Notes under the pieces: model-generated | What the model was told of the DNA's origin: nothing | Database searches by the model: none | The model's input: the letters and a program-made list of their open reading frames with translations, nothing else | Translations under genes and position numbers: made by a program | Shown here: one piece after another, positions 1 to 10,884 of the stretch | Layout of the letters: every line of letters begins with the position of its first letter | How positions within the stretch are numbered: the stretch's first letter is position 1 | NCBI GenBank assembly: GCA_022494885.1 | Contig: JAGVSM010000470.1 | Coordinates: forward strand, 150,443-214,442 | DNA length: 64,000 nucleotides | Origin: Micrasema longulum | Taxonomy: Eukaryota > Arthropoda > Insecta > Trichoptera > Brachycentridae | Direction: 5' to 3'

Positions 1-429
1 GGTGGGACCGACTGAGAAAGCCCTCCCCCCCCTTTCCCCAAACTGTTTCGCATATTCACTTCAAATCCGTAGAGAATGGGTGTTATGCAGTTATATAAGC
101 GGCATTTGGTTTTCACTGAGAAAATATCTGATCTCCAAACAGCCTTCATACTGTTGAATACGGCGCCAGCTAAAAAAAATGCAGGTGCAAAAAATTAGGC
201 GTTGAAACATTTTTTTTTTTAAATGATTTCTTGCGATAAAAAACAACTTATTAATGACAAAAAAATAGTAAAACGAGTGAATTTTTTTTTTCATTACTTT
301 AAGAGTGGTACTACCATTTTTATATTTTCACAGCCAGGTTCATCTAAAAAAATAAAGTTCCTCAGTTTTTTTTTAGTTTTTTTTTTATTTAAAAAATCGC
401 AATGGTTCTCGGTGTTTGGACACCCACTA
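1..429. other. AT-rich stretch without a recognisable gene
   Basis: The stretch holds a short C-run near the start and many long A and T homopolymers. Small open frames here are lysine/phenylalanine-rich and arise from the homopolymers. I see no conserved protein motif, RNA gene or repeat shared with the rest of the window. Confidence 0.5.
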
Positions 430-560
430 ATACCCGTATGCAGAGACAAAACTTAAGGTGAGGAAAGTACATTCTAATTTCAAATGCAAAGCATAACCCG
501 AAGGTGAAGACAATAGAATGTGCTTTCCTCACCTTAAGTTTTGTCTCTGCATACGGGTAT
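430..560. repeat. Near-perfect palindrome with 46-bp arms
   Basis: Bases 430-475 are the reverse complement of 515-560 with one mismatch in 46. They are separated by a 39-base spacer. The outer ends read ATACCCGTATGC and GCATACGGGTAT. Such long arms with a short spacer suggest a small fold-back or TIR element, either recently inserted or homogenised. No coding capacity is visible, and no second copy was found in the window. The family is unknown to me. Confidence 0.85.
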
Positions 561-591
561 AATCCTATGTTATGATTACTATATTATTTAA

Positions 592-760
592 ATCGGGTTG
601 TGGTCCCGTGGCTAGTGTTGCGGACTCACAAATCAGAGGTCCTAGGTTCGAACCCCACTCTACCCCAACTTGACTTTCTAATAGTGAGTTATTTACAGCT
701 AGTTGAAAATGGTCACCAGTATTTAAATTTTTTTTCAAATAAACAAATAATATTTAAACC
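592..760 (+). mobile_element. tRNA-derived SINE, family A
   Basis: The head reads GGGTTGTGGTCCCGTGGCTA and carries a B-box-like GGTTCGAACCC at 645-655. It is followed by a body with the diagnostic words TAGTGAGTTATTTAC and GTTGAAAATGG, and an AT-rich tail. The same order recurs at 1485, 14692 (reverse), 29938 and 61087. SINEs of this type are transcribed by RNA polymerase III from internal A and B boxes and are copied by a partner LINE. The tail diverges from the other copies after the GTTGAAAATGG word. Confidence 0.85.
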
Positions 761-1484
761 GAAGCGTTTTTATTGATAACTTTATTAGACATGAAGTATG
801 GAGTTTTGGTAGTAGTTTTTCCTTTACTTTCCGGTTTTCGGCAAGTTGAATTGGCAACCCTAACTGTAGCGTATGCAGTTATCGGTCAACACTCGTGGCG
901 GATTTCGTTTGATGGTCCGCTGGAACTAGTTTATTAGTCTCCGCGGCCAAAAATACTCCCTTTCCAGGGACTGCAAGCTGCGCACGGCCCACACCGTCTT
1001 CCTGTTTCTAAATCGGTATCAGTCCTCTTCTAGAGAAAGGCGGTCCCGATGCATCTATGTATGCACGTGCATAGCTCCCAAACAAGACATCAACGAATAG
1101 GCTAAATTAACAAATATCCTTGTATTATTTACTTACATATTACAGAAATTTAATTTAGCAGAGTTGGTGCGTAGTTTTGTTTTGTTTGTTTGAATTGTGC
1201 GCACCAAAATATCTTGCTGAAAATATCCTTTACCTTTCTGATCATCACATCGCTCTTCTCGGGAGAGAATACTTTCCATTCCTCGACATAGCACATTATT
1301 CTTCAGCCATTCGTTCTTCGTTACCTATTTTAATGTTCACAGCTTCACTTCCACGCGCGCCTGCCTTCCATCAATTTTTAAACAATCAACTATCAATGAC
1401 AGTGATATATGTTAGCATATCTAATATGTATATCAGTATCCATTTAATACATAATACATATTTATACAAAAAAACACCAGTTTG
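761..1484. other. No gene recognised
   Basis: This is mixed-composition sequence, somewhat GC-richer at 840-1060. A 102-codon open frame (1177-1485) has no recognisable domain and runs into the SINE, so I do not call it a gene. Nothing else is supported here. Confidence 0.45.
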
Positions 1485-1672
1485 AATCGGGTTGTGGTCC
1501 CGCGGCTAGTGTCTCGGACTCACGGCTCAAAGGTCCATGGTTCGAATCCCACTTTACCCCAACTTGATTCCCATTTTCTAATAGTGAGTTTTTTACAACT
1601 TGTTGAAAATGGCCCGTAAAATAAAATATTTGGGTACATGATAAGAACGCAAATATTACTTTTATTAAAAAA
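1485..1672 (+). mobile_element. tRNA-derived SINE, family A
   Basis: This is the most complete copy of family A. It has the head GGGTTGTGGTCCCGCGGCTA, a B-box-like GGTTCGAATCCC, the body word TAGTGAGTTTTTTAC, then GTTGAAAATGG and the 3' words AAATATTTGGGTA and AAGAACGCAAATATT. The 3' words also occur at 30085 and 61895 and, reversed, at 49345, which fixes the tail of the family. Its position 0.9 kb from another copy in the same orientation is probably chance clustering. Confidence 0.88.
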
Positions 1673-1707
1673 AGTTGAACCATTCCCGCGCCTGATTATA
1701 TCATCAT

Positions 1708-1968
1708 CATCATTCCCTTTCGGCACTTAATGGTACATAATGCACTGCATCTGTACACCAAACGTAGCGTATCTTGATAATGTTTTTGTTACATAAAGGT
1801 AAGATGGTCAGTCTTACGCTTCAGGTAGCAGTCCAGGGACTATGAAGTATTCTGGTGTGAAAAAACCGTGTAAAATAAATATGTCATATCAACCATGTCG
1901 GGAATCGAACCCGAAACCTTTTGCATGGTTAGCAAATACGCTGACCATTACACCACGAGGCCGACACG
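1708..1968 (-). mobile_element. tRNA-derived SINE, family C
   Basis: Read on the minus strand, the head (1890-1968) begins GGCCTCGTGGTGTAATGGTC. It keeps a perfect five-base anticodon stem (TTTGC/GCAAA) around a TAACCAT loop and a perfect T arm (TCGGG TTCGATT CCCGA). The acceptor stem no longer pairs, so this is a tRNA relic and not a tRNA. The body contains AGTCCCTGGACTGCTACC, GCGTAAGACTGACC and, near the 3' end, a block like GCAGTGCATTATGTACC. These blocks recur in order at 13683, 22572, 25840 and 47060. Confidence 0.85.
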
Positions 1969-3808
1969 ATAATATACCAACACTTATTATATATTTGTTT
2001 TAATAACTTGCTAGTAAAGCCCTTAAGCTCGATTACATAGAAAAAAAAGCGTTCTAAATTTTTGATTTGGTTTTTAGTTTAACAAAAAACGTGTAACGGA
2101 CGGTTTCGGTTTGCGCTTGCAATTCTCGTCCGGAATACAAACAGACCGTTGTATTGCTGTAAAATGTAGCGAACTTCGTTGTTGATAATTATAGAATGGT
2201 TTTAGTTTGAATGGACGACTCTATTAGCCACTGACGTGACAGTGAAGTTTTAACCATTATAAAACAATGTAAAAAAAAATCGTTGCCAGGTTAAATAGGT
2301 AGGAACAAACGATTGAGAAAAATCACTTTTTTTTTAAGTTGTTTTTTTTTATTATGGGTACTATAAATAAGAAACATAAGAAAAAAAATTAAGAGTAACA
2401 TTATTTAGAAAACGATGGTATCATATATTACGTTTGTATTCCGCTTCAGAACCGGATGAATGAGTTTGTTATTTTAATTATGAACAACCGTCTACAATAT
2501 TATGAAACATTAATATTATTTTTATTGGTTTATGGCTGTGAAAGCATGTTTATGAAGTTATAAATAGTCCAAAACATCGACATTGCTTTTTTATATTTTC
2601 GAGTTTATATCAAATCGTATCATTTAACCCCTTTACTACTAGAATTTAAAAATAATTAACAATTTTGTGTATGCGTCCGTGTAATTGAAATAAGAAATTG
2701 TTTTTATAGAAAGCATTGCATTATTCAATTATGTTTTACATTAAAATAAAATTAGATCGTAAATTCATTAAAGTTTTAAAAACTAAATTATTAAGTTTGA
2801 GATCTAAAAATTAATAAATCATTGTATTATAAAACTGTTGATTTGTATTTTAATTGTTTTTAAATTGTTTGTTAATTTGTTGTATTTTAAGTGTGTATTT
2901 AAGTATAATATTAAATAAATGTATCTATGTACATTACTTTATTGTGATTCATGATTGTGTACATAGTCCCTACTTAACACGGATATACGAGTATATAGCA
3001 AGCACATAAAAATAATTCGTTGTGTCATAATAACATGTAATTTAGTATAAATATATTTTTTAAATATGTTAATATTCCAAAAATAAATAATATAATCCAT
3101 ATATAAAAAAAAATCTATTTGAAGCACTAACTTTGTTGCTATAAAACAATAAATATATAACAACTTTGTTTTTCACCACTTATTTTTTATTTATTCTACC
3201 GACCGGTTACAATATTTCATTTAGTCCACTCTTGTCTAGTTTTAAAGATCGTATCCATCTCACTACACACCTCCCATCTTTACAAGAACAACGTGACAAA
3301 AAGACTTAGCTCCATATGTTTCGATTTAAAATTAAGTAAACACTGTGAAAATAAAATAGGATAAGATTCATTAGTTAATTTTGCAAATCAACTCTAGGAC
3401 AGAGACATCCAAATGTCCTCGCCGCTAAACTGTATAACTCCTACTTTAAAGACACAACAGAAAATGATCATTTAAGCCTCTCTTCTTCTAATAATATGTA
3501 AACAGGGTCACAGCTATAAATGACAATGTTTTCTTTTCCAGATAATTTCTCTCAATTTAATAATCTACTTTCATTTAATATTTTTTTTCTCTACACGTTT
3601 TTTTGTTTTTTTCTATTTCTTATTTTCCACTTACATGGATAAAAAAAACCTAAATGTAACTTTCAATTTCAATTTTATGTTTCTATTTTTCATATTTATA
3701 TTTACATCTACACCATAGATTTCTTGAAGTATTCTAGATTTAATTTACCCACACACAGGCCATGCCTATGTGGGATTTCTGTGTTTTAATAATTATTATT
3801 ATTTTTTT
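1969..3808. other. No gene recognised; very AT-rich
   Basis: The stretch is dominated by A/T runs. The region 2600-2930 looks like an old LINE 3' untranslated tail, with TTTTAATTG words and a final AATAAATGTA, but no coding part is left to prove it. At 3751-3769 an imperfect hairpin (ACACAGGCCATGCCTATGTG) precedes the SINE and may be the end of another element. No protein motif was found. Confidence 0.45.
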
Positions 3809-3971
3809 GCACCACAACAGGCCAGGAGGCCCAATTACAGCGGTGAATTACATCACAGAACACCCAGGCTTGAGAAAAATCACATTTAATTTTGTGTTCT
3901 CACCGGGAATCGAACCCGGAACCTTCCGTCTGTGAGTCAAGCGTCTTGACCACTACACCACGGAGGCCGCC
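3809..3971 (-). mobile_element. tRNA-derived SINE, family B
   Basis: On the minus strand the head starts GGCGGCCTCCGTGGTGTAGT, continues GGTCAAGACGCTTGACTCAC and carries the B box GGTTCGATTCCCGG. The body ends with the diagnostic block GGGCCTCCTGGCCTGTTGTG, then GTGCAAAAAAATAATAAT. The same head and body occur at 8229 and 20193, all three on the minus strand. Anticodon-stem pairing is poor, so the head is not a functional tRNA. Confidence 0.87.
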
Positions 3972-4508
3972 AATCATAATAAAGTGTTGTATGCAATAAA
4001 AAACTGTAAAAAATGTAAACAAAAAAAATGAAAATATTTTCATTTTTTGAATTAAAAAATATAGCATAATAAAACTAAACTACATATTTTTTTAGTTTTT
4101 TTTAAAGTGAAGTCAATATATTTTCAATTATTCAATCTGTTGATTTATCGTTTAGACCTACAGTACCCGCGTTTCCTTTTTAAAGGTAATACAAACACAT
4201 GCAGGTCAAAATAGATACACGAGATAAGCCACAAGCGGAACCAAAACACTCCATCTCTCGTGAGCTAGTTCCTACAACACACCTCATGATGCTTCGGATA
4301 AACAAAAGGCGGACACAAACTAATCTTATACTGAACAGGAGGAACATCGGTTTATTTAGATTAAATTATCTTAATCAGTATACAGATGGGAGTATTGCAC
4401 ACTGCCAGCCAGAAAAATTACACATGTCGGGTCGTACAAATCCACACGACGCGGTAAAATAAAGGTTGATTGATTTTTATTATAATTTTAATTCATTGCA
4501 ACTGGGAA
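3972..4508. other. No certain gene; possible repeat end at 4438-4475
   Basis: An 87-codon open frame (4199-4462) has no recognised domain. Its 3' end, around CGTACAAATCCACACGACGC and GGTAAAATAAAGGTTGAT, resembles 33064-33100, so this is probably the end of a dispersed repeat. The shared words are the only evidence. Confidence 0.4.
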
Positions 4509-5037
4509 ATGGGAAAACATTTTTGAGCAAGTTTGTCGCAAGAGGCAAAATTATCAGTTCACAATGGAGTCCTGGTCACGACCCTGATGTATGAGAGCGA
4601 AGTATGGACTTGGAAAAACAGGGATGAAAGTAGGCTATATGCTGTTGAAATACGAGCTCTCGGGCGAATGTGTGGTAAAACTATGTACGATAGATGCACA
4701 AATGTTGAGATCCATACATTAAGCAAGGCTGAGATAAGCATTATCGACAAAATCACAAAAGGAGCTCTGCGTTAGTTTGGACATGCAGAGCGAATGGACA
4801 GCGAAAGAACGGCTAAAAATATTTACGATGCGAATGTTGATGGGTGCAGAAATAGAGGAAGACCGAGAAAGACATGGCATGACCAAATGCAACAAATACT
4901 TGAAGATGGACATGTTAAAAATCGGAATAATCGGCACGCGTGCATGAACAGACGTAGAGGAAGCGAGATCTGTATGCAAATATAGAGTGATCTGGCGTTC
5001 TATCCTCTCTGCCTACCCTTACGGGGAAACAGCGTGA
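4509..5037 (+). pseudogene. RTE-type LINE reverse-transcriptase C-terminus, decayed
   Basis: The frame from 4533 reads KLSVHNGVLVTTLMYESEVW, then a cysteine/methionine block (RMCGKTMYDRC), then the hallmark RxFGHxxRM, then GRPRKTWHDQM and NRHACMNRR. This order is that of the region after the palm domain in RTE-clade non-LTR retrotransposons. A TAG at 4773-4775 replaces the tryptophan expected in RWFGH, so the frame is broken once; it then stays open to 4985. After the stop, TCTGCCTACCCTTACGGGG (5007-5025) matches RTE 3' ends and recurs reversed near 54650. The endonuclease and RT core are absent, so this is a 5'-truncated insertion. Confidence 0.82.
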
Positions 5038-5057
5038 TGATTTTGCTGTTGTTGTTG

Positions 5058-5105
5058 TTGGAATATGGAAGTCTAGGCATTTACTGGGCTTATGACCTGT
5101 CATTA
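5058..5105 (+). mobile_element. Fragment of foldback family R
   Basis: The words AATATGGAAGTCTAGGCATT and GGGCTTATGACCTGTCAT are the core of a repeat found at 6562 (reverse), 31858, 37705 and 40880. This copy is short and directly abuts the RTE tail through a (TTG)n run. Confidence 0.75.
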
Positions 5106-6561
5106 TGTTATGTCCGCATGCTCAACTTACGAGCGGATGTGGAAAAAGAAGATGAAGGAAATACGTATCCCTTACACGAATGTTTGCATGTGAATCGTGA
5201 TTTACAATATCTTAGATGTAGCTATTAACATGTCTATTTATCAAACGTCTATGATAAGAATGTGTGTTTTCATTATATTAGTTGGAGTAAACTACACAAA
5301 TACATTACTATAGTCCTTAAAATATAGCTTGATCAACATGACAGCTGCTAAACTAATGTCAATAGTGATGGGAAATTACTGATCACTAATCGTGTACCGA
5401 TCAAATCGATTTTATTCGTTTTTTCATGCAAACATGAAACTTTGTTTCCGAAAATTGATATAAAAACGCAAAAACAAGCCTATTATCGTGTGTTTAAGAC
5501 AATTATTCACGAAAAAATAAGACATTTATACTTTTTTCATGAACAACATCAGATTAATTATTTTTTTATTCGATTTTACATTGATCAATTTGTCCATCTC
5601 TAAAGTTTTTGCAAAATGATGTAACCTTGTAAGAACGTTGTTAGTAATAAGGTTGATTTTTTGTTTTTCTTGTTTTAAAGCTGATTTTATATATATATGT
5701 GGATTTATATGTCAAGCATTGTATTAAAAAAATAAATTAACATACCAGATACAAATGATTTTTCGTGTGTCAATATAAATCTTTTCTTAGACGTTACAAC
5801 AAAGTTATGTCGTCACTTTTGCTGACAACTGTCATTCTAATCAAGCTATATTTTATGGACTATAAGTACCGAAAGCTCGGTAATTTAACAAGCTCGTGTA
5901 GTACTCGAATGCTGCCCCGCGGACGATACCGCTATGGCGCACTCAAAACATGATGTTATGCATACGACTTAATTAACGGTGAATTATAATACTTTTCCAC
6001 ATATTCTGATATCTGAATAAGTTTTCCCTGACTTGGAGTTAATTCGAGAGCGCGAGTGCGCATTCACCTATGCCGAGAGATCGGTAACAACTTTCATAAT
6101 AACTGTATCGCTGAAGAAATATTCATACGTACGATCGACAAGATAAGTAAACATTTTGCGGCCGAATATTAATAAGTCTGTATAAACAATAATGAAATGT
6201 TTTTCTTTTTACAACAAAGCGCCTCGGAGATACCATCGGTTATGATAACGTAATTTGCATTTTTAAAATAAATTTTTGGTATTATAACTTGGGTTCAGCT
6301 TCGTAACGTTTTCCTTTACTTTCAAAGGTTAATGTCGTTTTAAATACAATCACGACGTACTTTTTAATTGCACGAATTCTTCTAGCGCAAATTACAAAAA
6401 GTACGGGATATTAATAAATCATCATCTTTATACAGGTTTCACTTAATGATTTTAATGTGTCTTTCCCATTTCTTTCAGCTGTATAACTAGCTGACGCGAA
6501 ACGACGCTGTAATGACTTTAGCTATCTGAAATCTAAAAAGTTTTTAGTATTTGCAAGTATT
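5106..6561. other. No gene recognised
   Basis: AT-rich DNA with a moderately GC-richer patch at 5880-6160. No frame has a recognisable motif, and no repeat shared with the rest of the window was found. Confidence 0.45.
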
Positions 6562-6968
6562 TGTTGACATGGTGGTTTTCTTCCCTGGGGAGTTATTATG
6601 ATCTAAATTTGTTGCAACAAAGAGGAATCTGAGACTCCCTAAAGAGGAAATTCAGTTTGTCAACAAACATTAGGACATACTCAAAATATTGCTGAATTAA
6701 CTAAACGTTTTTTAGGCGTTGTCTAGTAGGTATAATAATCACTCATTCATCTCGTTTCAGCTGGTTTACTTCACAAAAGTCAACAAATGGAAGAGTTGGA
6801 GAAATGTGGATGTTTAAACAGGCAGAATGGTTAATATTACACAGTTTGTAAAGCAAACGCTTAAACAGGCCGATGAAAGCTCATAAGCCCTGTAATTGCC
6901 TACACTTTAATTTCCCTTCACATTATTTTTTTCCCTCTCAGTTGCAACAAATTTAGACCTGAAATTTT
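6562..6968 (-). mobile_element. Foldback/TIR element, family R
   Basis: TCTAAATTTGTTGCAAC at about 6602 is repeated inverted near 6940-6958, giving terminal inverted repeats. A second inverted pair lies just outside and inside the left TIR: TTGTTGACA at 6562, and its complement before AAACATTAGG near 6660. Inside, on the minus strand, are GGGCTTATGAGC, GGCCTGTTTAAGCG and ACCATTCTGCC, all shared with the other R copies. There is no coding region, so I read it as a non-autonomous DNA element. The superfamily is not recognised. Confidence 0.65.
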
Positions 6969-7481
6969 AATTAAGTCATTATATAAAATGTTTAATATGC
7001 TTCTACATAAAATTAAGTTAACAGATAGCAAGAATTTTTTTTAAAAATAAAATAAAATATGAGTAAAGCAAATAAGCATAGAAAAAAATGTATATTGGAG
7101 TGACATATGAATAATGGAAGTAAAATTTTGAACACTGTACAGTTTTCCTTAGAACAGGTTTCCCTAGTAAAGAGCACTCTAAATTTTTTTTAGTTTAAAA
7201 ATATTACATACATAATAATATGAAAAAAAGAATAAAAGAGTTAGAAAATTTTTAACTGTAGGATTTTTTATGGCTGAATAAAATGTAAACATCATAAAGT
7301 GGCACATTATAGATAGCTGTTAAAACTACATAAATATTAATTATGATTTTTTTATCATATAATACAAATTAATTACATTCCTAGGAGTTACTACAGCTCA
7401 ATTCAGGAATTAAATAATATTAACATTATTTTAAAAAGCACATATTCAGAACAACAAAGAAACAAAGCGAGTTTAACGTCT
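6969..7481. other. No gene recognised; AT-rich
   Basis: A/T-rich sequence without an open frame of note or a shared repeat. It may be 5' flank of the retrotransposon scrap that follows, but nothing shows that. Confidence 0.4.
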
Positions 7482-7610
7482 TTGCAACTAAAATCAAGGG
7501 CTAAAGGAGATAAGGCCGTTAACATCACATGCTACGCAGACAATACGACCATAGTGGCAGAATCAGAAGATGATTTACAACATATAGAATATAACGATTT
7601 ACAACATATA
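7482..7610 (+). pseudogene. Reverse-transcriptase active-site fragment with YADN
   Basis: The frame reads KAVNITCYADNTTIVAESED followed by DLQ. This matches the conserved RT palm block around the YADD box of RTE-like and related LINEs, where the wording is typically CYADD..I.AE..DDLQ. The second catalytic aspartate is asparagine here, which would kill polymerase activity. The sequence then duplicates itself with a 24-bp period (GATTTACAACATATA at 7572 and 7596) and dissolves into T-rich DNA. Only about 40 residues survive. Confidence 0.7.
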
Positions 7611-8228
7611 TTAGTATTCATTCTTCAAAATTGTTTAAATTTCTTTATTGATGTTTTTTTCTCTTTCTTTTCTTTTCTTGATTTTATTTAAAAGTACAAA
7701 ATATTTTCCTTATCAATTTTTTTTTAACATTATGTAATTATGTGTATATTTATATTAGTTACCTAAGTAGTAGATTTAAATAATAATACTTGTAATTTAA
7801 AAAAGAAAAATCTTCGTTTAGTGTTATTCAAAATTGTTTTAATTTTTAAATTATTTTTTTTATTAATATGGTTGTTTTCTTACTTTTTTTAAAGGTTAAA
7901 AAAATATATCTATCACCAAATATTTAATTTTTCAAGTATTTTTATAACTAGTAATATTATTTTTAAACCGTGTATCTTTTTTTCTTTTTTGACTCCTTAA
8001 TTTGCAAATAACTGTTTGGTAATAATTTCTTTTAAATACTATATTTTACTTATTTCACTTACATACATGTATTTTATTATATGCAACTTATATATAAAAG
8101 GCACTAAGTGCCATTTATTTCAATAAAATAAAATATTTAAAAAAAAAATGTATTAAAAGCAGTAAAAGTATATCTTAAATCAGCTTATAACAGACCATAA
8201 GCCTAGACATTTATATTTTATATTTTTT
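7611..8228. other. AT-rich; probable LINE 3' tail near 8080-8150
   Basis: The 13-bp odd palindrome GGCACTAAGTGCC (8100-8112), followed by ATTTATTTCAATAAAATAAA, looks like the short hairpin plus poly-A end of several insect LINE tails. No coding part accompanies it, so the assignment is weak. Confidence 0.35.
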
Positions 8229-8359
8229 GCACCACAACAGGCCAGGAGGTCCAATAACACTGGTGAATTACATCACAGAACATCCAGGCTTGAGATTTTT
8301 CTCAAGATGGTTTTCCATATTTATTTTTTTAGTTCTCACCGAGAATCGAACCCGGTGAG
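8229..8359 (-). mobile_element. tRNA-derived SINE, family B, head deleted
   Basis: The body block matches the copy at 3809 closely from GTGGTGCAAAA up to the B box (GGGTTCGATTCTCGG on the minus strand). Just upstream of the B box about 13 bases are missing compared with the other copies, and the rest of the tRNA head is gone. The deletion removes the A-box region, so this copy should not be transcribable. Confidence 0.82.
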
Positions 8360-10884
8360 TCAAAAATGTTCTCCATCTCTGTTGTAATATTTCAATTTTA
8401 ATTATTCACTCTTCACATTGAACTTCAAAATTTGTATGATTTACTAATAACTAAAAAAAAAACTATTTAATAATGAAGCAAACCAAAGCAATCAATTAAA
8501 CAAACTCGGGCATTAAAATAAACGAGTATGTCACAGAGCTCAAGAATATTATAAGAAATTAACATGGTTTTCTAATTTGTTAGCTTAATTACCAAAGACA
8601 CTCTTCCTTTCTAAAAAACTTGTAACATTAAGACTGTCAATAAACTATTTTTTTGCCATTTCTACTCAAAATGTTTTACCGGAAATAATGAAATATTTAA
8701 TGATCGAAAATCTTTGTCCGAACTGTCCTTTGAAAATAAAGTACCTACCGACAAATTTAGAAATTCAAATAATAACACTCTGCAAAAGAAACATTTTTTA
8801 TTCAAGTTGTAAACAAATATAGGTACATCTCAACAGATGTGGAGAAATATTTTGCGATGAGAATATGGATTCCCGGGCAATTACATAGCCTTTAATTGGC
8901 TGATCACTGATCACATAACATACTGAGTAACGTTATTGATTATTTGGCCCTATGTTTGAATATTATTAAGAATTTTTCCGTTTATTGATTTCAATGAAAT
9001 AAAAAAAAATAAACTTTATTGGTGCAAGTGAGATCTTTCCGAATAATTTCCCTCCCTTTTTTATGTTTTTGTTATATGCTAAGATGTCCCGTAAAATAAA
9101 TGCATCAATAACTTATTACTGTCCAAAATCAGAAGTAGGTATTTATTTTTACTGACAACACCTTAAAAACTGAAATTATTAATTGTATATACGTCAAAAT
9201 CGGTTATTACGAGGAAGACGGGACCGACTGAATTTGCTCGTTGAAAGCATTACTCGTTATACTAGAGAAATATTTTTTCAAATCCAATTGCCATTGCATA
9301 TTGTCACCATTGAAAATTAAAATAAATGCTTACAAACATACAACTTTCTAAATTTCAAATTCGGATAAGTAAACATTCATATTTTTTCACAATGTGATAA
9401 CGATAAAGAAATCTTTTTTCACACTTCAACTTATTTCGCACTACGTTATATTATACAAATAATTGCCATTTTTTCGAAAATTTAAACACTTCTGCTTGTT
9501 AGTAGTCATGTTTACAAGTCAAGGGTTAGGTTTTAACTATTAACTTATCTAGCATCACCCACTTGTAATGTTCATTATGCATTGACTATAGAACATTTAA
9601 AAAAAACATTGTCAAAACCCCTAAACAAGGGAGTCATTCATAAACTACAAAAGAAGTTGTAAATTGTAATGAGGTGCCAAGACTGTGCATACTAAGTTCA
9701 CAAAGCCTGGATTTTTTACAGACAATTTTACCATATGTGTGATACTTTGTTAATGCTCCCGGCGAAAACATCAATCAGGTACTTAGAGCCTATACACACC
9801 AGTACACATAATTTAATGTTTGATCATTATTTTTCAAATAAATACTCGGACAAGAAAGGGTTAGCGGAATATGCAATCGGGATTATTAAATAAAACTTGT
9901 ATATTGTATACACATATCGCATGAAATTAATACAAGTATTATGAGAGATTGTCGCAGAAAAATCAAGGAAGCGTAAAACGATACGCTCGTCTGCCTTACG
10001 GTACGGTCACTGCTTACAAAACACGTACAATTTCATAGTTTTTCCCTAAAGAGCATGGTGGCATCTACAGATTACCTCCAGGCTTACACAACTGGGTTGC
10101 ATATTCGTAAATACCCGACAAGTCATCCATTCAAAATACTTCAGTATCACTCGGAAATACGCTCATTATTAACTAGCATTGTTCAACGCCACAAAATCGC
10201 TTCTGAGTAGCGCCTGCTAACATCACTCAATAAAAATATTATTTTCGTTGTTGTACCGAGCTACGCCATAAATGTCTTATAAAAGATTTAGGTTTTTTTC
10301 TGTTATTATTGAGATGGATAACGCGTCAAATATTATCCGACATATATCTGCTATTTACGAAGCCACTTTGGGTGGATTCCGAAACATCCCGAATGAATAG
10401 CGCGTCGGGTATTTACGAATACGCACGGTATTAGGTATCGAAAGCAATGTTTGAGGATATCGTAATCAACCGTGCGAGGCTTGAAATTTGCAGGCGACCA
10501 CCATGTAATCCCCGAGGTCAACTCAACCAGCCCAATTAGAAATGGGCCACCTTAAATTTTGATCAATGTTTAGCTCCAACCTGCCTAGTTAGGGAGGCTC
10601 GTCTGGTAGTTACCCTGCACTAGCATTTTTAATCATTGAATACAGACATAGGAAAGCAAAGTAAGTAATTATAGTTAAGTATTCCTTTATGTTACTCAAT
10701 CAGTCCCGTGGATAAATTCTAAAACTGTTTTATTATTTTATAGTATATTTTAATACAACAAACTAAAAATGCCTCTAAAATTAAAATATTTGGTAAATCA
10801 TGAAAACGAAAATATAATTTTTTTATATCAGAGGAACGTCGTATCGCGAATATGAAATAATTTGACAACATAATTATTTTTCTA
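8360..10884. other. No gene recognised in 2.5 kb
   Basis: Mostly AT-rich. 9960-10620 is less A/T-biased and contains CpG-bearing words, which could mark unique host DNA, but no frame is long enough or motif-bearing enough to call an exon. GGGACCGACTGA near 9221 also occurs at position 4; this 12-base match may be chance. Confidence 0.4.

Noticed and set aside
223..456. 77-codon open frame
   Set aside because: Phenylalanine/lysine runs from T and A tracts, ending within the palindrome.
1890..1968. Functional tRNA gene on the minus strand
   Set aside because: Anticodon and T arms pair, but the acceptor stem does not, and the head continues into a repeated SINE body.
3900..3971. tRNA gene with GTGGTGTAGTGGTCAA start
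   Set aside because: The same head occurs three times with the same body, and the anticodon stem does not pair. It is a SINE.
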